Part shown: in pieces, positions 57,320 to 64,000 of the stretch
Layout: every line of letters starts with the position of its first letter
How positions within the stretch are numbered: the stretch's first letter is position 1
Assembly: GCF_019891395.1 (NCBI RefSeq)
Contig: NZ_CP078143.1
Span: forward strand, 372,001-436,000
Direction of reading: 5' to 3'
Source of the DNA: Nitratireductor kimnyeongensis
Lineage (GTDB): Bacteria > Pseudomonadota > Alphaproteobacteria > Rhizobiales > Rhizobiaceae
DNA length: 64,000 nucleotides
Notes under the pieces: generated by a model
The model's database searches: none
Seen by the model: the letters and a program-made list of their open reading frames with translations, nothing else
Told to the model about the DNA's origin: nothing
Translations under genes and position numbers: made by a program

Positions 57320-58498
57320 CTACATCATCCTGAGCAGCGCGCCGCCGATGGAATAACCCGCACCGAAAGCGCACAGCAGCCCATGTTCGCCGGGCTGCAT
57401 GTCCCGATGGTTTTCTTCCAGTGCGACAATGGCACCGGCAGCAGCCGTGTTGCCCAACCGGTCGAGCACAGTGGGGGCGCGATCCTGTCCCACCTCGCCG
57501 CCGAAAGCGAGCTTCAGGATCATGGCATTCATGCGTGCATTGGCCTGATGCAACCAGAAACGGCGCATGGTCTGGGGCGTGTGACCATGCTCGGCCAGAA
57601 AATCGACGATGAATTTGTGCCCGGCAACGGTAACATCCTTGAAGACCTTGTTGCCGTTCTGCTTGATGAGATTGCCTTCCATGGCGAGATAGGAGGGATC
57701 ATCCTGCGCAAGGCGGCTCATGAAGCCGAAATTCGTGCGGATATTGTTGGAGAACTGGGTCCAGCTGCGCGTGTCGACAATCTCGAAGTGGCCGGGACGT
57801 TCTTCGCGCGCGCCCAGCGCCTCGATCAGAACCGCCACGGAGGCATCTCCGAAAATGAAATGGGTCTGCCGGTCGCGGAAATTCAGATGCGCGGTGATGA
57901 GCTCGGGCGTGACCACGAGCACACGGCGATGCGCGCCGGAGCGCACGAGATTGGTTGCCACATGCAGACCGGCGAGCGCCGAGGAGCAACCAAGCCCCAT
58001 GTCGAAACCCGCACCGCTGGTGCCGAGCGCCTTTTGAATTTCGATGGCGATGGCCGGATAGGGCCGCTGGTGATGGGCGGAGGCGCAGATGACGAGATCG
58101 ACATCCCGCGCCTGGACACCGGCCTGATCAAGCGCCTTGCACGCCGCCGCCGCACCAAACTCGGCCATGACCGAAAGCTCATCGTCGGGCCGGGCCGGAA
58201 TGATGGGAGCCATGCGGTTCGGATCCAGAATGCCGTCGCGCTCATAGACGTGGCGGCGCTTGATGCCGGAGGCATGCTCGATGAAATCCGCGTCGGACTT
58301 GGCCAAGGGTGACAGCCCCCTCGCCTCTCTCTTCGGGTTTTCCATGTCGACCCAGGCATTGAAGCTGTCGACCAGCTCTTCATTTGAGATGGATGCCTCG
58401 GGGATCTCGACACCAATACCGCCAACGCAGACCCGCGTCATGGCGTTGGAGTGGTGTGGTGCGAAATCTGAAGCCTCTGGCTCGACGGTGCGCAACAT
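57320..58498 (-). CDS. 3-oxoacyl-ACP synthase III-like condensing enzyme
   Basis: The 392-residue protein has the thiolase fold and the full FabH-type catalytic triad: C171 (LGCSSALAG), H317 (WLHQANARM) and N350 (LGNTAAAG). It would use an acyl-CoA or acyl-ACP primer. It is longer than housekeeping FabH (about 317-325) and stands outside any fatty-acid operon, so it is a KAS III-like accessory enzyme of unknown substrate. The first 20 residues may be dispensable: another ATG at 58441 begins MTRVCVGG. No strong ribosome binding site is seen at either. Confidence 0.82.
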   Translation of the reverse strand: MLRTVEPEASDFAPHHSNAMTRVCVGGIGVEIPEASISNEELVDSFNAWVDMENPKREARGLSPLAKSDADFIEHASGIKRRHVYERDGILDPNRMAPIIPARPDDELSVMAEFGAAAACKALDQAGVQARDVDLVICASAHHQRPYPAIAIEIQKALGTSGAGFDMGLGCSSALAGLHVATNLVRSGAHRRVLVVTPELITAHLNFRDRQTHFIFGDASVAVLIEALGAREERPGHFEIVDTRSWTQFSNNIRTNFGFMSRLAQDDPSYLAMEGNLIKQNGNKVFKDVTVAGHKFIVDFLAEHGHTPQTMRRFWLHQANARMNAMILKLAFGGEVGQDRAPTVLDRLGNTAAAGAIVALEENHRDMQPGEHGLLCAFGAGYSIGGALLRMM

Positions 58499-58598
58499 GG
58501 TCCGTGCCTGTGTTTGCCTTCTGGGGCGGATTTACGCTGAAACGCCATAGTGTCAAGGAAACACGACTGCGGACGTTCACGATCCGATACTGATTTAA

Positions 58599-58615
58599 AC
58601 ACTCAAACAGAGTGT
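58599..58615 (-). promoter_or_regulatory. Candidate operator upstream of the KAS III-like gene
   Basis: ACACTC (58599-58604) and GAGTGT (58610-58615) form a perfect 6-bp inverted repeat with a 5-bp spacer, 101 bp upstream of the start. The minus strand around it holds AT-rich promoter-like sequence (TTTGACATTTACACTC). A TetR-like regulator is a possible reader; no regulator gene is adjacent. Confidence 0.4.
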
Positions 58616-58632
58616 AAATGTCAAAAAGATGA

Positions 58633-58648
58633 AGGGGCCGAAGCCCCT
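58633..58648 (-). terminator. Terminator after ettA
   Basis: AGGGGC and GCCCCT pair around a CGAA loop, which on the minus strand is a stable C(TTCG)G tetraloop. It is followed by TTCATCTTTTTG. It lies 34 bp after the ettA stop, in the 183-bp gap before the KAS III-like gene. Confidence 0.75.
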
Positions 58649-58681
58649 CCCACCATATTTTATCGACAAGGACCGGTCTGT

Positions 58682-60331
58682 CTACCGCGTCAGTCGCTTG
58701 TAGGTCACCCGCTTCGGATTGACACTGTCGGGACCGAGGCGGCGGATCTTGTCCTGCTCGTAGTCCTCGAAATTGCCCTCGAACCATTCCACATGGCTGT
58801 CGCCTTCGAAAGCGAGGATGTGGGTGGCCAGGCGGTCGAGGAACATGCGGTCATGCGAGATGATAACGGCGCAACCGGCGAAGTTTTCAAGCGCGTCTTC
58901 GAGTGCGGCCAGCGTCTCGGTGTCGAGGTCGTTGGTCGGTTCGTCGAGCAGGAGCACATTGCCCCCTTCCTTGAGCAGCTTGGCCATGTGAACACGGTTG
59001 CGCTGACCGCCGGATAGCGTGCCGACCTTCTGTTGCTGATCGCCGCCCTTGAAGTTGAAGGACGAGCAATAGGCACGGCTGTTCACCTCGTGGGTGCCCA
59101 GCTTGATGATATCGTTGCCGCCGGAGATCTCTTCCCAGACCGTCTTGTTGGGGTCGAGCGCATCGCGGCTCTGGTCGACATAGCCGAGCTTGACGGTGTC
59201 ACCAATGCGTATCTCGCCGGCATCCGGCTTTTCCTGGCCGGTGATCATCCGGAAGAGTGTCGTCTTACCGGCGCCGTTGGCACCGATGACGCCGACAATG
59301 CCGCCGGGCGGCAGTTTGAACTCGAGATTGTCGATCAGAAGGCGGTCGCCATAGCCCTTGGTAAGCCCTTCTGCCTCGATCACCACATTGCCAAGCCGCT
59401 CGCCGGCGGGAATGATGATCTGCGCATCGCCGGGCCGCCGGTCGGCCGCCGACTGGACCAGCTCGTCATAGGCGCGAATACGGGCCTTCGACTTGGCCTG
59501 ACGGGCCTTGGGGCTGGCCGCCATCCACTCGCGCTCGCGCGCCAGCGCCTTTTCGCGGGCGGCTTCCTCGCGGCCTTCCTGCTGCATGCGCTTGGCTTTG
59601 GCTTCCAGATAGGCGGTGTAGTTGCCTTCATAGGGAATGCCGCGACCGCGGTCGAGCTCGAGAATCCAGCCCGTGACATTGTCGAGGAAGTAGCGATCGT
59701 GGGTGATGATCAGCACGGCGCCTGGATATTCGCGCAGGTGCTTTTCAAGCCATGCGGTGGTCTCGGCATCCAGATGGTTGGTCGGCTCGTCGAGGAGAAG
59801 CAGGTCGGGCTGGCGCAGCAAGAGCTGACACAGCGCAACGCGGCGCTTTTCACCGCCGGAAAGATGGTCGATGGAAGCATCCCCCGGCGGGCAACGCAGC
59901 GCCTCCATGGCCATTTCCACCTGGCTTTCCAGATCCCAGAGGTTCTGGCTGTCGATCTGGTCCTGAAGCTGGGATGCCTCCTCCGCCGTCTCGTCGGAAT
60001 AGTCCATCATCAGCTCGTTGTAGCGGTCGAGGATCGCCTTCTTGGCGGCAACGCCCTCCATCACATTGCCCATCACGTCGAGAGCCGGGTCAAGCTGGGG
60101 CTCCTGGGGAAGATACCCGCAGGTCGCGCCTTCGGCGAGCCACGCCTCGCCGGTGAACTCCTTGTCGAGGCCGGCCATGATCCTCAGAACGGTCGATTTA
60201 CCCGCGCCATTGGGGCCGAGAATGCCGATTTTCGCATCCGGGTAGAAGGACAGGTGAACGTTCTCCAGAACCTTCTTGGAGCCATAGGCCTTGCTGAGGC
60301 CGGACATGTGGTAGATGAATTGGCGTGCCAT
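58682..60331 (-). CDS. ettA: EttA, energy-dependent translational throttle ATPase (ABC-F)
   Basis: EttA binds the ribosomal E site and couples translation to energy state. The 549-residue protein has two ABC domains with Walker A GPNGAGKST and GANGAGKTT, signatures LSGGEKRRVAL and LSGGQRNRVHM, and the EttA-type arm between them. There are no membrane segments. The ATG at 60331 starts MARQFIYHMSGLSKAYG, the normal EttA N-terminus; a frame from 60535 was rejected. It is divergent from the hydrolase gene by 100 bp. Confidence 0.95.
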   Translation of the reverse strand: MARQFIYHMSGLSKAYGSKKVLENVHLSFYPDAKIGILGPNGAGKSTVLRIMAGLDKEFTGEAWLAEGATCGYLPQEPQLDPALDVMGNVMEGVAAKKAILDRYNELMMDYSDETAEEASQLQDQIDSQNLWDLESQVEMAMEALRCPPGDASIDHLSGGEKRRVALCQLLLRQPDLLLLDEPTNHLDAETTAWLEKHLREYPGAVLIITHDRYFLDNVTGWILELDRGRGIPYEGNYTAYLEAKAKRMQQEGREEAAREKALAREREWMAASPKARQAKSKARIRAYDELVQSAADRRPGDAQIIIPAGERLGNVVIEAEGLTKGYGDRLLIDNLEFKLPPGGIVGVIGANGAGKTTLFRMITGQEKPDAGEIRIGDTVKLGYVDQSRDALDPNKTVWEEISGGNDIIKLGTHEVNSRAYCSSFNFKGGDQQQKVGTLSGGQRNRVHMAKLLKEGGNVLLLDEPTNDLDTETLAALEDALENFAGCAVIISHDRMFLDRLATHILAFEGDSHVEWFEGNFEDYEQDKIRRLGPDSVNPKRVTYKRLTR

Positions 60332-60431
60332 GTGGCTCGTCGCGCTCCGTCTCACTCGAATTGGGGGAACCTGTTGCGCAGCGTATGTAGGCCAAACGGA
60401 GCGGCGGGGCAATCCGCCGTGAGGAGGGAAG

Positions 60432-61361
60432 ATGGGCTTCGATGCTGAAACCCGCCTGGCATCGCCGACCGGGTCCGATCTGCATGTTTTGACACGCCGG
60501 GCGCGCGAAACCGTGCGCGCTGCAGTACAGATCAACCATGGGGTGGCAGAGCATGCGGCCCGCTATGCCCGTTTCGCAGATTTTCTGTCCGAAAGCGGTT
60601 TCCATGTGTATGCGCATGACCATCGCGGCCATGGCAAGACCAAGGCTCCCGGCGCACCACTCGGCCATATCGGGCCGAAGGCGACCGCCGGAACGTTGCT
60701 CAAGGATGTGGAGACGGTTCACAGATACATTGCCAAGGAGCATGCCGGTCTTCCGATCATCATTTTCGGCCACTCCATGGGGGGTATGATCGCGCTCAAC
60801 TACGCGCTGCGCAACGGCCACCGCCTTGCGGGTGCGGCGATCTGGAATGCGCCGCTGGCGACAAGGGTGGAGGCGCTGGCCGGCAAGGCCGTGCTCGCGT
60901 GGGAACGTTTTCGCCTGGGCTCGGACGTTCCCTCGCGGCTTCTGCCGAAACTCACCTTCGCCAGCTGGGCGCGTGCCTTTCCCGACCGGCGCACCGATGC
61001 CGACTGGCTGTCTCGGGATGAGAGCGAAGTGGATAAATATATCGCTGACCCCCTCTCTGGCTGGGAAGCATCCATCGGCATCTGGACAGCACTCTTCGAT
61101 TTCAGTCTGAAGGCAGCCGACAATGCGGCGCTGGAGGCCGCCCGCAAGACATTGCCCTTCATGCTCGTCGGTGGAAGCGAAGACCCCTCCACTAAAGGCG
61201 GGAAGATCGTCCGCAAGCTCGAAAGCCGACTGCGAGAAAACGGCTTTTTGAATCTTGAAACAAGGATCTACGACGGTTTCCGACACGAATCTCTCAACGA
61301 AATCGGCCGCGAGAGGGCGATGGAGGACTTTGTCCGCTGGGCCGGAAAACTCATCAATTAA
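60432..61361 (+). CDS. Alpha/beta hydrolase (monoacylglycerol-lipase-like)
   Basis: The 309-residue protein has the serine hydrolase fold of the serine aminopeptidase S33/monoacylglycerol lipase group: NHG oxyanion motif (35-37), nucleophile S115 in GHSMGG, acid D251 (GSEDP) and H285 (FRHES). It should cleave an ester or lipid; specificity is not clear. GAGGAGGGAA precedes the ATG. No signal peptide. It is followed by the CoA-transferase gene after 90 bp. Confidence 0.87.
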   Translation: MGFDAETRLASPTGSDLHVLTRRARETVRAAVQINHGVAEHAARYARFADFLSESGFHVYAHDHRGHGKTKAPGAPLGHIGPKATAGTLLKDVETVHRYIAKEHAGLPIIIFGHSMGGMIALNYALRNGHRLAGAAIWNAPLATRVEALAGKAVLAWERFRLGSDVPSRLLPKLTFASWARAFPDRRTDADWLSRDESEVDKYIADPLSGWEASIGIWTALFDFSLKAADNAALEAARKTLPFMLVGGSEDPSTKGGKIVRKLESRLRENGFLNLETRIYDGFRHESLNEIGRERAMEDFVRWAGKLIN

Positions 61362-61451
61362 TGCCAAAATAATGCGGTCTGCGCATCTGGAAGCACGCCT
61401 TGCGGTTTGCTACCTCAAAACGGCAGGAGTTTTGGAGGGCTGCGGGCGATC

Positions 61452-62627
61452 ATGAACAACCCACCCCTGAAGGGCATTCGCGTCATCGAACTGGCGCGCA
61501 TTCTGGCCGGCCCATGGGCAGGTCAGGTTCTGGCCGATCTGGGCGCTGACGTCATCAAGGTCGAAAACCCCAATGGCGGCGACGACACCCGCAAATGGGG
61601 ACCGCCCTTCGTGGAAGGTGCGGATGGCGAGAACCTCTCGGCTGCCTATTACCATTCGTGCAACCGCGGCAAGCGCTCCATCGCGCTCGACTTCTCGCAG
61701 CCGGAAGAGGCGGAGAAGCTGAAAAAGCTGATCGCCACTGCCGACGTTCTGATCGAGAACTTCAAGCTGGGTGGCCTCAAAAAATACGGGCTCGACTATG
61801 AAAGCCTGAAGGCCATCAACCCGCGCCTCGTCTATTGCTCTATCACAGGCTTTGGCCAGACCGGCCCTTATGCGCCGCGTGCGGGCTACGACTTCATCAT
61901 TCAGGGCATGTCGGGCCTGATGTCCATCACCGGCGCACCGGGCGGCGAGCCGCAGAAGGTGGGCGTAGCGGTGAGCGACATCTTCACCGGGCTCTACTCG
62001 GTGATCGCCATTCAGGCGGCACTGCGCCATGCGGAGGCGACCGGCCAGGGCCAGCACATCGACATGGCGCTGCTCGACAGTCAGGTCGCCGTGCTTGCCA
62101 ACCAGAACATGAACTACCTTATCTCCGGCAACAGCCCGGTGCAGATGGGCAATGCGCATATGAACATTGCGCCCTATGAGGTGCTGCCGGTTAAGGACGG
62201 GCACATCATCCTTGCCGTGGGCAATGACGGCCAGTTCCAGCGCTTCTGCAGGATCGTCGGGCTGGACGACCTGCAGGCAGACGAACGCTTTGCAACCAAC
62301 CCGGCGCGCGTGGCCAACCGCGCAGCGCTGCGCGAACGCATCGTGGCCACGCTGGCGGGCTGGGAAAAGGGAGCGCTTTTGGGCGAGTGCGACGCAAACG
62401 CGGTGCCGGCAAGTCCGATCAACACGATCGAGGAGATGTTCGACGACCCGCAGGTGAAGGCGCGCGGCATGCAGCTTTCCCTCGATGACGGGCACGGCAC
62501 GGTGCTGCCCTCGGTGCGCTCCCCTATCAACCTTTCACAAACACCGCTCGCCTTTGAGCGGCCAAGCCCAAGGCTTGGCGAACACACGGCAGAGATCCTG
62601 CGCGAAATCGGAGAAGACAGCGAATGA
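61452..62627 (+). CDS. Family III CoA-transferase (CaiB/BaiF)
   Basis: The enzyme moves CoA between carboxylic acids. The 391-residue protein has the N-terminal Rossmann block GIRVIELARILAGPWAGQVL, FGQTGPYAPRAGYD and the catalytic aspartate D176 in VSDIFTGLYS. GGAGGG lies about 14 bases before the ATG. Its stop overlaps the start of the TPP-enzyme gene (ATGA), so the two products probably act in one pathway, as formyl-CoA transferase and oxalyl-CoA decarboxylase do; that pairing is analogy only. Confidence 0.88.
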   Translation: MNNPPLKGIRVIELARILAGPWAGQVLADLGADVIKVENPNGGDDTRKWGPPFVEGADGENLSAAYYHSCNRGKRSIALDFSQPEEAEKLKKLIATADVLIENFKLGGLKKYGLDYESLKAINPRLVYCSITGFGQTGPYAPRAGYDFIIQGMSGLMSITGAPGGEPQKVGVAVSDIFTGLYSVIAIQAALRHAEATGQGQHIDMALLDSQVAVLANQNMNYLISGNSPVQMGNAHMNIAPYEVLPVKDGHIILAVGNDGQFQRFCRIVGLDDLQADERFATNPARVANRAALRERIVATLAGWEKGALLGECDANAVPASPINTIEEMFDDPQVKARGMQLSLDDGHGTVLPSVRSPINLSQTPLAFERPSPRLGEHTAEILREIGEDSE

Positions 62628-64000
62628 AGACCGGCGGCCAGCTTATCGTCGACAGCCTTGAAGCCAATGGCGTCGACCGCATCTTCAGCGTGCCGGGCGA
62701 AAGCTACCTGGCGGTGCTCGACGCGCTTCACGATTCCAAGATCCGCAACATTGTCTGCCGTCAGGAAGGCGGCGCGGCGATGATGGCCGACTGCCACGGG
62801 CGGCTGACCGGCCAGCCCGGCATTTGCTTCGTCACGCGCGGGCCCGGCGCAACCAACGCCTCGCCCGGCGTTCACATCGCCATGCAGGATTCCACACCGA
62901 TGATCCTGTTCATCGGACAGGTGGCAAGCCACGCGCGTGAACGCGAGGCGTTTCAGGAAGTGGATTACCGCGCCTTTTTCGGCCCCATCGCCAAATGGGC
63001 GACCGAGATCGACAATGCGGCGCGGATTCCCGAAATCCTGACGCGCGCCTTCTCGGTCGCGACCTCCGGTCGCCCCGGCCCGGTGGTGATTTCGCTTCCC
63101 GAGGACATGCTGACCAGCGTGGTGGATGCGCCCGCACCACAGCCCTTCACGCCGGTTGAAACACGCCCGGGCGCAGCCGAGATGAAAGAGCTTGCCGCTC
63201 TCCTGAAAGATGCCAAGCGTCCCTTCGTCATTCTCGGAGGTTCGCGCTGGAACGAGAAGGCCGTGGCCGATTTCCAGAAGGCGGCGGAAGCGTGGGCCCT
63301 GCCCGTTGGCTGCTCGTTCCGCCGGCAAATGCTGTTCGATCATCTGCATCCCTCCTATGCGGGCGATGTGGGCATCGGCGCGAACCCGAAGCTTGCGGCG
63401 GCAATCAAGGAAGCCGACCTGGTGCTGCTCGTCGGTGGCCGGTTCAGCGAAATGCCGTCCTCCGACTACTCGCTCATCAAGAGCCCCTATCCCGAACAGA
63501 AGCTGGTGCATGTGCACACCGACGCCGGAGAACTGGGCCGCGTTTACCGCCCGACACTTGCGATCAACGCTTCGGCAACCGCTTTCGCGGAGGCATTTGC
63601 CGCACTTGCGCCGAGCGGCGCGCCATGGGCGGGAGAGACCGAGCGCCTGCATCAGGCCTATCTCGACTGGTCGACCCCGCCAAAGACCGGCCCCGGCGCG
63701 GTTCAGATGGGGCCGATCATGGAGTATCTGGAAAGCGTTCTGCCGGACGATGCGATCTTCACCAATGGCGCGGGCAACTACGCCACCTGGGTGCATCGCT
63801 TTCACCGATTCCGCCGTTTCGCCACGCAAGGCGCGCCGACCTCCGGTTCCATGGGCTACGGCACACCGGCGGCGGTGGCCGCGAAGGCGCTCTTTCCCGA
63901 ACGCCCGGTGCTGGCCTTTGCCGGTGACGGCTGCTTCATGATGAACGGGCAGGAATTCGCCACTGCCGTGCAGGAGAACCTGCCGATCATCGTGGTGGTG
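62624..64000 (+). CDS. Thiamine-pyrophosphate-dependent enzyme, acetolactate-synthase-like (3' end outside window)
   Basis: 459 residues are visible and the frame is open at the right edge. The N-terminal TPP_enzyme_N domain starts QLIVDSLEANGVDRIFSVPGES with the catalytic glutamate E48 (CRQEGGAAMMAD); a central domain follows, and the TPP-binding motif GDG (about 434-436) begins just before the edge (AGDGCFMMNGQEF). The family includes acetolactate synthase, oxalyl-CoA decarboxylase, benzoylformate decarboxylase and sulfoacetaldehyde acetyltransferase; the substrate cannot be assigned. The ATG overlaps the CoA-transferase stop. Confidence 0.9.
   Translation, partial: MKTGGQLIVDSLEANGVDRIFSVPGESYLAVLDALHDSKIRNIVCRQEGGAAMMADCHGRLTGQPGICFVTRGPGATNASPGVHIAMQDSTPMILFIGQVASHAREREAFQEVDYRAFFGPIAKWATEIDNAARIPEILTRAFSVATSGRPGPVVISLPEDMLTSVVDAPAPQPFTPVETRPGAAEMKELAALLKDAKRPFVILGGSRWNEKAVADFQKAAEAWALPVGCSFRRQMLFDHLHPSYAGDVGIGANPKLAAAIKEADLVLLVGGRFSEMPSSDYSLIKSPYPEQKLVHVHTDAGELGRVYRPTLAINASATAFAEAFAALAPSGAPWAGETERLHQAYLDWSTPPKTGPGAVQMGPIMEYLESVLPDDAIFTNGAGNYATWVHRFHRFRRFATQGAPTSGSMGYGTPAAVAAKALFPERPVLAFAGDGCFMMNGQEFATAVQENLPIIVVV

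Noticed and set aside
60332..60535. N-terminal extension of EttA
   Set aside because: The extra 68 codons are not family sequence, would overlap the start of the divergent hydrolase gene, and the normal EttA start is at 60331.

Overview
The window is about 64 kb of high-GC alphaproteobacterial chromosome. The gene content points to the Rhizobiales (Hyphomicrobiales), probably a Phyllobacteriaceae-type genome such as Nitratireductor, Aquamicrobium or Mesorhizobium. Supporting points are a complete dcw cluster with lpxC, bamD, recN and ligA downstream of ftsZ, an rnpB gene near mraZ, betaine-lipid genes btaAB behind a PHO-box-like array, a DUF1127 protein, and a fused ArsR/methyltransferase next to metF. 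The family assignment is inference. I see no insertion sequence, prophage, CRISPR array or tRNA, and the window reads as core chromosome with few accessory genes.

Layout. At 1-7.8 kb are the end of a UvrD-like helicase, an unrecognised small protein, a DUF488 protein, a small membrane protein with an SCO copper chaperone, prmA, DUF1127, an aminopeptidase P and azlCD. From 7.8 to 32.8 kb lies a nearly continuous minus-strand block, in transcription order mraZ-rsmH-ftsL-ftsI-murE-murF-mraY-murD-ftsW-murG-murC-murB, then ddl-ftsQ-ftsA-ftsZ, then lpxC-bamD-recN-ligA. It supplies peptidoglycan precursors, the septal synthase FtsW-FtsI, the Z-ring, lipid A synthesis and outer-membrane assembly. Next come a Cys/Met-metabolism PLP enzyme, the RNase P RNA gene, a lytic transglycosylase, an amidase with a DnaJ-like partner, and a small lipoprotein.

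From 37.7 to 45 kb a MarR regulator and a TRAP transporter face a 1209-residue fused 5-oxoprolinase/hydantoinase, which looks like one uptake and catabolism unit. From 45.1 to 47.1 kb btaA and btaB make the phosphate-free lipid DGTS. The rest holds a serine hydrolase, two murein hydrolases (GH25 and MltB type), a CPA2 antiporter, an ornithine-decarboxylase-type enzyme with a structured leader and upstream ORF, a DMT exporter, a 28-residue membrane protein, metF with its putative regulator, DUF2293, a stand-alone KAS III-like enzyme, ettA, an alpha/beta hydrolase, and a CoA-transferase/TPP-enzyme pair that runs off the right edge.

I found no clearly new multi-gene system. The best leads are regulatory: a structured decarboxylase leader with a 25-codon overlapping ORF, 10-bp TGGGN repeats upstream of mraZ on the unexpected strand, a four-unit PHO-box-like array before btaAB, a SahR-like palindrome upstream of the metF operon, a 31-bp inverted-repeat pair, and two small membrane-protein genes.
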